Shown: positions 40,215-47,340 of the stretch, piece after piece
Layout of the letters: each line of letters opens with the position of its first letter
Position numbering within the stretch: the stretch's first letter is position 1
From: Bradyrhizobiaceae bacterium PARB1
GTDB lineage: Bacteria > Pseudomonadota > Alphaproteobacteria > Rhizobiales > Xanthobacteraceae
Assembly (NCBI GenBank): GCA_002256345.1
Contig: NKIY01000001.1
Coordinates: forward strand, 620,001 to 684,000
Length of the DNA: 64,000 nt
Direction: 5' to 3'
The notes under the pieces: generated by a model
The model's database searches: none
Seen by the model: the letters and a program-made list of their open reading frames with translations, nothing else
Told to the model about the DNA's origin: nothing
Program-made: the position numbers and the translations under genes

Positions 40215-40630
40215 AGCTCTACGTCGCCGGCCCGATGCGCGGGATCCCGCATTTCAATTTTCCGCTGTTCCACGCTGCGACCGGCCGGCTACGCGCCGCC
40301 GGGCATCAGGTGTTCAATCCGGCTGAGCGCGACATCGCGGCCACCGGCGTGGATATCTCGGCCGACAATCCGACCGGAAGCAACGAGCAAGCCGAAGCCA
40401 ACCACGGCTTCAATCTGCGCGAAGCTCTGAAGGACGATCTCGAATTCGTCTGCCTCCATGCGGACGGCGTCGTCATGCTTCCGGGTTGGGTGAACAGCAA
40501 GGGCGCCAATGCAGAGGTGGCCACGGCTATCGCTTTAAACCTGCGGCTCTTCCACTACACCGAGGCCGATCCGCTCGTCGAAGTCTCCAAGGCTGACCGT
40601 CCGATCACTGCATTCGCGGAGGCGTCATGA
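40211..40630 (+). CDS. DUF4406 protein (nucleoside 2-deoxyribosyltransferase-like)
   Basis: A 139-residue protein beginning MKLYVAGPMRGIPHFNFPLF, the signature of DUF4406, with FNPAERD and the later segment DGVVMLPGWVNSKGANAEVA typical of the nucleoside deoxyribosyltransferase fold. Phages often carry this family near DNA-metabolism genes, where it may process modified nucleosides or nucleotides. It is coupled at both ends by ATGA overlaps. Confidence 0.9.
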   Translation: MKLYVAGPMRGIPHFNFPLFHAATGRLRAAGHQVFNPAERDIAATGVDISADNPTGSNEQAEANHGFNLREALKDDLEFVCLHADGVVMLPGWVNSKGANAEVATAIALNLRLFHYTEADPLVEVSKADRPITAFAEAS

Positions 40631-40839
40631 CCCAGGCAGCGAAGACGGTTCCGACCCGCTATCAGGTGCTGCAGGTGCACGATTCCCACTTGCAGGGGCT
40701 GTACGACGCTGGCTGGGCCTACGTCGAGCCAGCGGAAGTGCCGGGCTACAGCATCATTGCGTGGCAGAGCGACAAGCCGCCCGTGGTGCCGCTGTCGTTC
40801 GCCAAGGTTCCGGCGACGGAGGCGGGCCATGTCGGTTGA
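40627..40839 (+). CDS. early phage hypothetical protein, 70 aa
   Basis: A 70-residue protein (TRYQVLQVHDSHLQGLYDAG; SIIAWQSDKPPVVPLSF). The start overlaps the DUF4406 stop, and its end overlaps the winged-helix gene. No domain recognised. Confidence 0.75.
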   Translation: MTQAAKTVPTRYQVLQVHDSHLQGLYDAGWAYVEPAEVPGYSIIAWQSDKPPVVPLSFAKVPATEAGHVG

Positions 40840-41131
40840 TCTGCTGCTTCCCAACGAATGGGCTGTACGCGGAGCGCAGCGGGACGTTGTCGCGGCGTTC
40901 CTTGATGCGCCAGGCGGCGCGCTCTCGTACCCCGATCTTGCCGCGCTGATCTGCCCGACGGCGAAGCCTAAGAGCCAGATCGTAATTGCTCGGCGTCATG
41001 TTCGCGAGCTGCGCGCCAAGCTGGGTCATCTTGGAGTAGCGATCCACGCCCGCTGGGGCGAGGGCTATGAGATGCCGGCCGCTTCCCGCGAGATAATCCG
41101 GGACGCAATCGAGAAAAGGCTAGCGGCATGA
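40829..41131 (+). CDS. OmpR/PhoB-type winged-helix DNA-binding protein without receiver
   Basis: A 100-residue protein that corresponds to the effector domain of response regulators alone: ERRAQRDVVAAFL-like first helix, then RRHVRELRAKLGHLGVAIHA and RWGEGYEMP, equivalent to the recognition helix and wing (R-x-L-R-x-K-L, G-x-G-Y). There is no phosphoacceptor domain. The start at 40829 lies in a GCCATG context inside the end of the previous gene. It is probably a phage transcription regulator; target unknown. Confidence 0.75.
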   Translation: MSVDLLLPNEWAVRGAQRDVVAAFLDAPGGALSYPDLAALICPTAKPKSQIVIARRHVRELRAKLGHLGVAIHARWGEGYEMPAASREIIRDAIEKRLAA

Positions 41132-41169
41132 ATGCGGCGTGCAGTCCGCTGGTTTGGCTGGCTAATAGT

Positions 41170-41397
41170 TCAATTAACCAACTGGTAAGTGCGGCGAAGC
41201 CTCGTCTGCATCTGGTTGATCTCCTTGGTCTCCTCCGGGAAGCGACGTCTGTCACGAGGCGACATCAGAATGGACCAGCTATCGCCGTCGGGAACTATTG
41301 CGCAGCTCGGATGAGACCTCGCGATCACGTCGCGTGCCGAGAGTTCTTGATGGACCAGATAGATCAACTGGTCTGCAGTCATCATCTTTTTCGTCAT
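41170..41397 (-). CDS. small protein on opposite strand within early operon
   Basis: A 75-residue frame (MTADQLIYLVHQELSARDVI; DGDSWSILMSPRDRRRFPEE; INQMQTRLRRTYQLVN) with convincing helix-strand alternation. No strong ribosome site was seen at 41397 or at the next ATGs. An overlapping plus-strand frame (41128-41451) looks like an antisense shadow. Function unknown. Confidence 0.5.
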   Translation of the reverse strand: MTKKMMTADQLIYLVHQELSARDVIARSHPSCAIVPDGDSWSILMSPRDRRRFPEETKEINQMQTRLRRTYQLVN

Positions 41398-41447
41398 GGC
41401 GGTTTTATTGCAGCTCTCGATGGCCGCAGCAACTCTGGGGGTAGACC

Positions 41448-41744
41448 ATGACTGGGCCTGGTAGCAACACCGGCGTTACCGCCTCATCGGTTCTCGACGA
41501 TCAGGCCACCCACAGCTTCGCCAAGGAGCAGCTGAAGGCCATCGTCGAGCGTATCGAACGGCTGGAAGAAGAGAAAAAGACGATCTCTGACGACATCAAG
41601 GACGTCTACGGAGAGGCCAAGGGAAACGGCTACGACGTGAAAGCCCTGCGCACCATCATTCGCATGCGCAAGCAGGACGCTAACGAGCGGGCGGAGCAGG
41701 AGACGATCCTCGATACCTACCTCCAGGCACTAGGAATGTTGTGA
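41448..41744 (+). CDS. GapR-family nucleoid protein (DUF2312)
   Basis: A 98-residue protein. From residue 25 it follows GapR closely: [59 protein letters not shown] and the ending [11 protein letters not shown]. Alphaproteobacterial GapR is an essential, dimeric or tetrameric protein that clamps overtwisted DNA ahead of replication forks and transcription and stimulates topoisomerases. This copy is phage-borne, with a variable N-terminus, and lies immediately before the replication gene (1 bp gap). It may shape phage DNA supercoiling during replication. Confidence 0.93.
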   Translation: MTGPGSNTGVTASSVLDDQATHSFAKEQLKAIVERIERLEEEKKTISDDIKDVYGEAKGNGYDVKALRTIIRMRKQDANERAEQETILDTYLQALGML

Positions 41745-41745
41745 G

Positions 41746-42675
41746 ATGAGCCTTTGGTGGCGCGCAGAATGCGGATCTATCGACCATCCGAAGCTGCTGA
41801 AGCTGTCGGATTCGATGCACCGCGCCTGGTACACGCTAATGTGCGTCGCTGGCGCGAATGGCGGCGCGCTGCCGCCGACCGAAGACATCGCCATCCGACT
41901 GCGCATGAACAAGGCAAAAGTCGCCGAATGGATCACCAAGCTGGTGCAGGCCGACCTTTTCGACAATGTCGATGGCGTGTTCGTTCCGCACAATTGGACC
42001 AAACGACAATACAAGAGCGACAAGACGGACCCGACCGCCGCCGAGCGGATGAAACGGTTTCGGAAAAACAAGAAGGATCGTAACGCTGTTACGAATGAAA
42101 CGGGGCGTAACGACCGTAACTGTACCGTAACGGGGTTACGACCAGAAGCAGAGGCAAACTCAGAAGCAAATTCAGAGCAAAGCAGAGCAGACGCTTGCGC
42201 GCCTGTGGATGAAGATTTGAGGAAAAGGGAAGCGGGCCTTCTGGCTGGCATAGCAGCCCACTTCGCTGCTCGCGCTCAGACGATGCCGTCGAACACTGAT
42301 CGGGTGGCTGTTTGGCTATCTGAGGGCTATGCGGCTGGCACGGTGCTCAAGGCCGTCGAAACGGTGCTGAAGCGCGGCAAACCAGTCAGCACGCTCGAGT
42401 ACTTCGACGGCGCCATCAAGGATGCTCACGCCAAGGCCGCGCCGGAAAACCTGCAAGTCGTGTCGTCGAAGGTGTTTGTGATTGTAGGCACCCAAGGCTG
42501 GATCAGCTGGGATACCGAGCACCGCGCGGCGAACAACGGCCGGGGCTTGCCGACGACGCAACACCAGATCGGCAACGTGATCCGGGATGGTTGGTGGTGC
42601 ACGAGCGAGTTCGCCCCCGGTTGGGACGAAGCCACCGGCGAAAAGCTTCCCCCATCAGCAGAGGACGCAGCATGA
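41746..42675 (+). CDS. phage replication-initiation-type protein
   Basis: A 309-residue protein. The N-terminus (MSLWWRAECGSIDHPKLLKL; YTLMCVAGANGGALPPTEDI; AIRLRMNKAKVAEWITKLVQ) is the winged-helix found at the start of phage replisome-organiser proteins. It is followed by a basic, low-complexity linker (RMKRFRKNKKDRN) and a C-terminal region with VAVWLSEGYAAGTVLKAVET and WWCTSEFAPGWDEATGEK. Repeated TAACG motifs in the linker DNA (about 42080-42140: GTAACGCTGTTACG, CGTAACGACCGTAAC, CCGTAACGGGGTTACG) resemble iterons inside the gene, as in lambda O. Likely binds the phage origin, possibly located within its own gene. Confidence 0.75.
   Translation: MSLWWRAECGSIDHPKLLKLSDSMHRAWYTLMCVAGANGGALPPTEDIAIRLRMNKAKVAEWITKLVQADLFDNVDGVFVPHNWTKRQYKSDKTDPTAAERMKRFRKNKKDRNAVTNETGRNDRNCTVTGLRPEAEANSEANSEQSRADACAPVDEDLRKREAGLLAGIAAHFAARAQTMPSNTDRVAVWLSEGYAAGTVLKAVETVLKRGKPVSTLEYFDGAIKDAHAKAAPENLQVVSSKVFVIVGTQGWISWDTEHRAANNGRGLPTTQHQIGNVIRDGWWCTSEFAPGWDEATGEKLPPSAEDAA
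42078..42139. other. iteron-like GTAAC cluster, candidate phage origin inside the replication gene
   Basis: Within about 60 bp the motif GTAAC or its complement GTTAC occurs repeatedly (CGTAACGCTGTTACG, GCGTAACGACCGTAACTG, CCGTAACGGGGTTACG), giving direct and inverted copies. Lambda-type replication genes commonly carry origin iterons at this position. The sequence just downstream (42140-42190) is purine/A-rich, as in lambda ori. Assignment is by analogy. Confidence 0.5.
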
Positions 42676-43238
42676 GCGACCGGCTATCATTCGATCAGAA
42701 GCCCATCCCTCATCAGCGCTTCTCTGAAGGCGTATTCTGCGGCGACGGCGTCATCGGCGCTCATCTATGCCACCTCGAGCATTCGCTCTGCTACGCGCCA
42801 ATGGGGGATTGCTCTGCCGCCGGTGGCGCGAACGTAGCGAAGGGCATCGTCGGTTGTCTGGATACGCTGATCTCCAATCGGAGACCTAACAAGGAACGGT
42901 CCGAAGGTCATGTAGCCGGAAGTCTCACCCCTATCACCATCAAATCAACTGGCTGCTTGAATCCAGCGAAGGACGGCCTGCTTGGCGCGGTCCCATTCAC
43001 CCGAGACGGCGGCCATGCTGCGGTCAGCCATCCGCTGGGAAAGTCGGTGAATCGCTTCGTAGGCGTCAGCTTCAGCCTCTGCCACGGCTCGCGACGTCCC
43101 GCCAGTGGGGCTTTCGGTGGTCAGGCAGTCAATCAGATGTCGGGCCTGTTCGTCGCTGGAGCCGCTGGCGGCGCCCATCACAGAGAGGCAGTACCGGGCT
43201 TTAAGAAGGCTGATTCCATTACTCATGCCTCGCCATAG
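42672..43238 (+). CDS. doubtful hypothetical protein, possible truncated gene
   Basis: The ATG overlaps the stop of the replication gene (ATGA), which argues for translation. The first 90 residues (MSDRLSFDQKPIPHQRFSEG; HLCHLEHSLCYAPMGDC) could be protein, with several cysteines and histidines. The second half lies opposite the more convincing minus-strand gene at 42945-43226 and reads like an antisense frame. A shorter or frameshifted gene is likely. Confidence 0.35.
   Translation: MSDRLSFDQKPIPHQRFSEGVFCGDGVIGAHLCHLEHSLCYAPMGDCSAAGGANVAKGIVGCLDTLISNRRPNKERSEGHVAGSLTPITIKSTGCLNPAKDGLLGAVPFTRDGGHAAVSHPLGKSVNRFVGVSFSLCHGSRRPASGAFGGQAVNQMSGLFVAGAAGGAHHREAVPGFKKADSITHASP
42945..43226 (-). CDS. 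small helical protein on opposite strand
   Basis: A 93-residue frame (DEQARHLIDCLTTESPTGGT; AEAEADAYEAIHRLSQRMAD; GEWDRAKQAVLRWIQ) of strongly helical, protein-like composition. A longer start at 43277 is possible. It lies between the replication gene and the gene at 43303, reading against both. Function unknown. Confidence 0.55.
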   Translation of the reverse strand: MSNGISLLKARYCLSVMGAASGSSDEQARHLIDCLTTESPTGGTSRAVAEAEADAYEAIHRLSQRMADRSMAAVSGEWDRAKQAVLRWIQAAS

Positions 43239-43302
43239 CACGGTATCCAAATAGTCAATGTCGCGTTCCGTACACATCGAACACAAGCGAGGAAGCAAGA
43301 AA

Positions 43303-44253
43303 ATGAGCGCGGCGAAGGTTGAGATGGATATCGAGATGCTGTTGCGCTGGGCGTACCGTGACGAGCTGTCAAAGCGCCAGGTCTCTGCCGCCGAGGGCAT
43401 ATGGGATCGCATCCAGGACAATCAGCACCATGGCGGGATCGACCGAAGCCACCACGGAGCTGGCCAGCGTTACGCGCACATTGGATTGCCGCATCCGGAT
43501 GCCGAGCGCATCGAGCGTGCCGTCACCGGGCTGCAGGAACTGGTCATCGAGTGGGACAAGAGCATCGATTTCATCGCCGGGGACCTTGGCGGGCTGATCA
43601 CCATTAACGATGTCGCACCTTCGACTGCCCCGAAGCGTGTGCCGAAGGTGGGTTGGGGCAAGGCCGGCGATCGGGCGCTTAAGGGGATGTTCGGGCCTGG
43701 CAACGAGACGCTTCACCAGGATCGGCCTCGCGACGTGATTCTCGTTGGAGGTATTCGCACCGACGTGCTTGTCGCGTCGCATGCCATCAGAGGCACCCGT
43801 CCTGACTGGTTTGAAGAACAGCCTATCCCGAAGCGGATGCGTGCTGAGACCAGCGGCAATATCAAGATCGTGGGCGAATGCCGAGGCAAGGATCTATACA
43901 CGCTCGGCAGCTATTGCCCGCTTCGGTACGTGCCGTCGCCGATGACTGTAGTTCAGAGTCGGGCCGACTATGCTGCATGGCACCGTGGATTGGTCGTGCT
44001 AAGCGAGACCCTGTCGCTGGACAAATTCGTTGCGCTTCCACCAAAGGCACCAGCGACGCCATGGTTCGATGGGGAAGAACCAGAGCTGGTTTCCCGCATC
44101 ATCCCGGTACTGCCTAACGGCAAGAACAGTGTTGGGGCATATGGCACGCTTCCCCTGCAGCCCCAGCGACCCCGCACCCGTCCACCTCTTCGTCGTGCAT
44201 TGGAGCTTGATCGTCAGGCGATAGCGCCCGAGGCTGGCAGGGGGATCGGCTAA
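43303..44253 (+). CDS. phage hypothetical protein, 316 aa
   Basis: A 316-residue soluble protein with no recognised domain (MSAAKVEMDIEMLLRWAYRD; VPKVGWGKAGDRALKGMFGP; SRADYAAWHRGLVVLSETLS). The start at 43303 has GAGGAA 8 bp upstream. It is the last gene of the early region before the second cargo block. Proteins of this kind appear beside replication genes in rhizobial prophages, but I cannot name a function. Confidence 0.8.
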   Translation: MSAAKVEMDIEMLLRWAYRDELSKRQVSAAEGIWDRIQDNQHHGGIDRSHHGAGQRYAHIGLPHPDAERIERAVTGLQELVIEWDKSIDFIAGDLGGLITINDVAPSTAPKRVPKVGWGKAGDRALKGMFGPGNETLHQDRPRDVILVGGIRTDVLVASHAIRGTRPDWFEEQPIPKRMRAETSGNIKIVGECRGKDLYTLGSYCPLRYVPSPMTVVQSRADYAAWHRGLVVLSETLSLDKFVALPPKAPATPWFDGEEPELVSRIIPVLPNGKNSVGAYGTLPLQPQRPRTRPPLRRALELDRQAIAPEAGRGIG

Positions 44254-44330
44254 GCCACTGCTTTAACCGCGGGGAACTTTGCGCGGGACTGCTCATTATG
44301 TGCGCATCTTTCCAGCCTTCAGGAGTGCAC

Positions 44331-45146
44331 ATGATCGAGCCCGTAACGTCACCAGTTGCAGATGAGCCCGCCGTGTCGGGCGTATCTTGGCCGTCAATCC
44401 TCGCCGGTGCGGCGGTCTCGATGGCCATCACACTGGTGCTAATCGCCTTCGGGACCGGGCTTGGTCTCTCCGTAGTTTCGCCTTGGTCGGGCGCCTCGCT
44501 TTCAGGAACCACATTCAAGATCGCAACCGGCCTCTATCTCATCGTCATTGCCATGCTTTCTTCTTCGATCGGCGGTTATCTTGCAGGTCGGCTGCGCACG
44601 AAGTGGACAGGAGTTCATACGGACGAGGTCTATTTCCGCGATACCGCTCATGGATTTCTAGCGTGGGCAGTTGCTACCGTCGTGGGCGTCGTTTTACTGG
44701 CGACTCCAGTCACGTCGATCACAGCAAGTGGCGTTGCGGGCGGCGCAGCAGCAACAGCTGGCGCAACTTCTCGTGCGACGGATTTCGCGATTGATCAGCT
44801 CCTCCGTCCCAATTCGCCTACCTCCGACACGTCCAGCGGCGATGCGCGCGCTGAGCTGACGCGTCTCCTCGGTACGACCTTCCAAACGGGGGATCTGAGT
44901 GCGGCGGACCGCTCGTACGTAGACAAGGTGATTGCCGCTCGGACTGGCTTGAGCGAGCAAGATGCCGACAAACGGCTGACCGACACCATCACTGCAGCAA
45001 AAAATGCGGCTGAGACCGCTCGTAAGAACACGATCCAGCTGGCTTTCTGGCTGACGGCCGCACTTCTTATCGGGGCGTTCAGCGCGAGCCTTGCTGCGAC
45101 TGAGGGTGGCGGCTTGCGTGACGGCACTTGGAAAAATCGTCGCTAA
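44331..45146 (+). CDS. membrane protein, cargo gene
   Basis: A 271-residue protein with hydrophobic segments at SILAGAAVSMAITLVLIAFG, IATGLYLIVIAMLSSSIGGY, FLAWAVATVVGVVLLATPV and, at the C-terminus, LAFWLTAALLIGAFSASLAA. A soluble helical region of about 100 residues precedes the last helix. Similar proteins are common on rhizobial chromosomes with stress-related genes. The start at 44331 (MIEPVTSPV) is preferred over 44298. It begins a cargo block between early and late phage genes. Confidence 0.8.
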   Translation: MIEPVTSPVADEPAVSGVSWPSILAGAAVSMAITLVLIAFGTGLGLSVVSPWSGASLSGTTFKIATGLYLIVIAMLSSSIGGYLAGRLRTKWTGVHTDEVYFRDTAHGFLAWAVATVVGVVLLATPVTSITASGVAGGAAATAGATSRATDFAIDQLLRPNSPTSDTSSGDARAELTRLLGTTFQTGDLSAADRSYVDKVIAARTGLSEQDADKRLTDTITAAKNAAETARKNTIQLAFWLTAALLIGAFSASLAATEGGGLRDGTWKNRR

Positions 45147-45166
45147 CCAAATTGGAGGAGAGAACT

Positions 45167-45235
45167 ATGCCGATTCTGCTCTGGCTCATTGGAATTCCGA
45201 TCCCCTTAATCATTCTGGTCATGCTCTTACGTTGA
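45167..45235 (+). CDS. 22-residue hydrophobic peptide
   Basis: A 22-codon frame, almost wholly hydrophobic (MPILLWLIGIPIPLIILVML, then LR), preceded by GGAGGAGAG with ideal spacing to ATG. It follows the membrane protein by 20 bp and ends 10 bp before a strong terminator, so it is the last gene of a two-gene unit. Short peptides of this style are seen on rhizobial chromosomes. Confidence 0.7.
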   Translation: MPILLWLIGIPIPLIILVMLLR

Positions 45236-45245
45236 CCGATGCAAG

Positions 45246-45276
45246 CGCCCGCTGCCAACAGTGGGCGTTTTCGTTT
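45246..45276 (+). terminator. Rho-independent terminator
   Basis: CGCCCGCTG pairs with CAGTGGGCG (one G-U pair) around a CCAA loop, followed by TTTTCGTTT. It closes the 44331-45235 unit. Confidence 0.9.
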
Positions 45277-45456
45277 GGCCATGACCTACCGTATCGTAGA
45301 GATCAGGGCGCTGATACAGCGCCCAGCGAGCGGATCCTTGACCTGAACGGGTAGACAGCGTTTAGGGCCTTTCGGATTTTCCGTCGGCGCCCTGAAAGCT
45401 TTGGAACCAAGCTTGTGTTGGCACGTTGCTCGGTCCCTACCAACAAGGAGACTATC

Positions 45457-45855
45457 GTGAAAAAGCTTGCTCTTGTGACTGTCGCCCTCGCTGCACTTGC
45501 CACCCCAGCCCTCGCTCAGACCGCAGCGACCACCACGGGTAGTGCGCCGGCGGAAGCGAAGTTCTCGACGGTCGGGAAGGACGAAATGTTTTCGTCCAAG
45601 CTGAAGGGCTTGAACATCACCAATCAGTCAAACGAGACCGTCGGCGAAATCACTGACATCGCTATCAAGAACGAGAAGATCGACGCGCTGATCCTGTCCG
45701 TCGGTGGGTTCCTGGGTGTGGGCGAGCGCTATGTCGCGGTTTCGCCGGCGTCGGTTGCGATCACCCACGATGTGAAGAACGACAAGTGGGTCGCAAAGAT
45801 GAATACCACGAAGGATGCGCTGAAGGCGGCGCCGGAGTTCAAGTATCCGAAGTAA
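45457..45855 (+). CDS. exported PRC-barrel domain protein, cargo gene
   Basis: A 132-residue protein starting with GTG, supported by AAGGAG 7 bp upstream. A signal peptide (KKLALVTVALAALATPALAQ) precedes a PRC-barrel-like domain (LKGLNITNQSNETVGEITDI; KIDALILSVGGFLGVGERYV; AVSPASVAITHDVKNDKW). PRC-barrel proteins with signal peptides are frequent in Rhizobiales and are linked to envelope or stress functions. Here it is within the prophage and bounded by terminators on both sides, so it is an independent transcription unit. Confidence 0.9.
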   Translation: MKKLALVTVALAALATPALAQTAATTTGSAPAEAKFSTVGKDEMFSSKLKGLNITNQSNETVGEITDIAIKNEKIDALILSVGGFLGVGERYVAVSPASVAITHDVKNDKWVAKMNTTKDALKAAPEFKYPK

Positions 45856-45973
45856 GAGCGGGGCCCACGACAGTTCGCAGTTTGTTGCGAGATGTGAGTA
45901 ACTAAGAAAGCGCTTGCTTTGGGGTCGTTCCCTTGACATATTGGGGACAATCCAGATTCGTCTAAAAGAGTTG

Positions 45974-46004
45974 ACCCGCCCGGCAGCCGCCGCGGCGGGT
46001 TTCT
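45974..46004 (+). terminator. probable terminator after PRC-barrel gene
   Basis: ACCCGCC (45974-45980) pairs with GGCGGGT (45994-46000), followed by TTCTC. The loop of 13 bases is GC-rich and could extend the stem. The T-run is short. Confidence 0.55.
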
Positions 46005-46027
46005 CACTTCTATGGCACAGCTATGTA

Positions 46028-46216
46028 ATGTCGCTGCACACCAATTATCCGACCCGAGCTATCGGTCGTTCGGTCGACCACTACGCGATCAAGGTTCACG
46101 CATTCAACGATCATGGCATTGTTGTTGCGAGCGTCGATGATCCGCGCCTCGATGCATTCGAGCGCCAGTTCCTCAAGAACGTAGGTGCGAAGCTGTACAG
46201 CTCCAGGACATCCTAA
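46028..46216 (+). CDS. small protein, 62 aa
   Basis: A 62-residue frame (MSLHTNYPTRAIGRSVDHYA; HDGIVVA-like strand; LDAFERQFLKNVGAKLYSSR). No domain or clear ribosome site. It precedes the BLUF gene by 92 bp in the same direction. Confidence 0.45.
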   Translation: MSLHTNYPTRAIGRSVDHYAIKVHAFNDHGIVVASVDDPRLDAFERQFLKNVGAKLYSSRTS

Positions 46217-46307
46217 TCTCTGTGATAAGGGTGGTTCAGAGCATTCTGAGGATCGGCGTGAACACTTCCTCAAGACACGCCCTGTAGTTTCAGTTTGAGG
46301 GGAAGCT

Positions 46308-46706
46308 ATGTTCCGCATCGTCTATGTCAGCAGTGCCGTCGAGCCGTTTTCTGAAGGTGAGCTCCGTCAGCTCTTGGGAGAAGCTAGATCTAGGAACGAG
46401 GCGTGCCGGGTGACTGGGATGCTGGTGTACTCCCAGGCTAAGTTCCTTCAGGCTCTTGAGGGAGAGCCGGCTGCGGTCGCCAGCACCTTTGATCGAATCT
46501 CGGCAGATCGCCGTCATCGCAATGTAAAGACCTTGCAGCGTGGCATCTTCAGTGACCAGTTGTTTGGCAACTGGGCCATGGGCTTCCACTCTGATCTCAA
46601 AGCTCCAGGTCAAATATCCATCAATAGCCGTATCAGCCTGGATGCCCTCGACGGACTAACCGCGCTCGACTTCTTACGGTCTTGCAGCCGCACGCAGACA
46701 GGATGA
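46308..46706 (+). CDS. BLUF-domain blue-light receptor, cargo gene
   Basis: A 132-residue protein that is essentially one BLUF (FAD-binding blue-light) domain with a short tail. It has Tyr6 (FRIVYVSSA), Asn30 in SRNEACRVTGMLVY, Gln48 in FLQALEG and the NWAMGF strand, the residues that form the flavin hydrogen-bond switch. The order and length match stand-alone BLUF proteins such as PixD. AGGGGAA precedes the ATG. No effector domain is attached, so it would act by protein-protein contact. It is the last plus-strand gene of the second cargo block. A phage-borne photoreceptor is unusual. Confidence 0.93.
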   Translation: MFRIVYVSSAVEPFSEGELRQLLGEARSRNEACRVTGMLVYSQAKFLQALEGEPAAVASTFDRISADRRHRNVKTLQRGIFSDQLFGNWAMGFHSDLKAPGQISINSRISLDALDGLTALDFLRSCSRTQTG

Positions 46707-46722
46707 TCCAAGCGGCCTCGCG

Positions 46723-46974
46723 TCAGCACGCAGGGCATTCATCACTCAGTCCGTCAAGCACCCTCTCAACGGCAGCGAGACGTTCCTCTTTGTTTTTGCC
46801 TCGGAACTTACGGTGTTCAGCAAGAGCTAGAGCGTAATTGATAGCTTGATGGCTGTGATGTAGCCGCAAATAGCCGTGATCTGGACAGGGAGCGATTGCC
46901 TTGGCTTCCATCAGGAGGTCGGCGGCCCACATTTCCAGTGTGCTCTCAGATTTCTTGGCCTTCGTTTTCGTCAT
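46723..46974 (-). CDS. hypothetical protein, 83 aa
   Basis: An 83-residue protein (MTKTKAKKSESTLEMWAADL; HGYLRLHHSHQAINYALALA) with a terminal CPAC. AAGGG precedes the ATG. It overlaps the end of the upstream gene by 29 bp and forms a two-gene minus-strand unit between the BLUF gene and the late region. Confidence 0.7.
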   Translation of the reverse strand: MTKTKAKKSESTLEMWAADLLMEAKAIAPCPDHGYLRLHHSHQAINYALALAEHRKFRGKNKEERLAAVERVLDGLSDECPAC

Positions 46975-47290
46975 GGTCAGCCCTTCTTTGATCGTTCTTG
47001 CTGTGCCGCGAGCGTTGGGGTGATCGAAAGATCACATCGCCGATGACGTGTCGTTCGGACGCGTCGATGCTATCGGCTGAGAACGGGTATGGATCTTTCC
47101 AGTTTCGCCCTAGAGGATCGGCCGTCGTGGCTAATGCCCGGGCATCATCCTCCGTCTCTCCAGGGACGATTGCAATCTGCCTGCTCTTCTCCAGCAGGTT
47201 CAGCGCAGGCGTGAGACGCCAGAGCCGGTTCGTCTCGGGAACAATGACCGGCCCAGTGAAGGCCTCTTCGATTGGGCCATCATTTGACAT
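46946..47290 (-). CDS. hypothetical protein, 114 aa
   Basis: A 114-residue protein (MSNDGPIEEAFTGPVIVPET; LRLTPALNLLEKSRQIAIVP-like core; PYPFSADSIDASERHVIGDV) with a highly charged tail. The start at 47290 avoids the upstream stretch that overlaps the next promoter region. It is divergent from the late gene at 47341. No domain recognised. Confidence 0.6.
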   Translation of the reverse strand: MSNDGPIEEAFTGPVIVPETNRLWRLTPALNLLEKSRQIAIVPGETEDDARALATTADPLGRNWKDPYPFSADSIDASERHVIGDVIFRSPQRSRHSKNDQRRADHDENEGQEI

Positions 47291-47340
47291 GCACGTGAAA
47301 CGAACGGATCGGGCGACTGTTCCCACTTAGAGGATATCGG

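Noticed and set aside
41128-41451. 107-residue plus-strand frame between the winged-helix and GapR genes
   Set aside because: Starts at an ATGA overlap but reads as an antisense of the minus frame 41170-41397, with no protein-like pattern.
45933-45966. TTGACA as promoter of the genes at 46028-46706
   Set aside because: The -35 box is perfect, but no acceptable -10 box lies 16-18 bp downstream.
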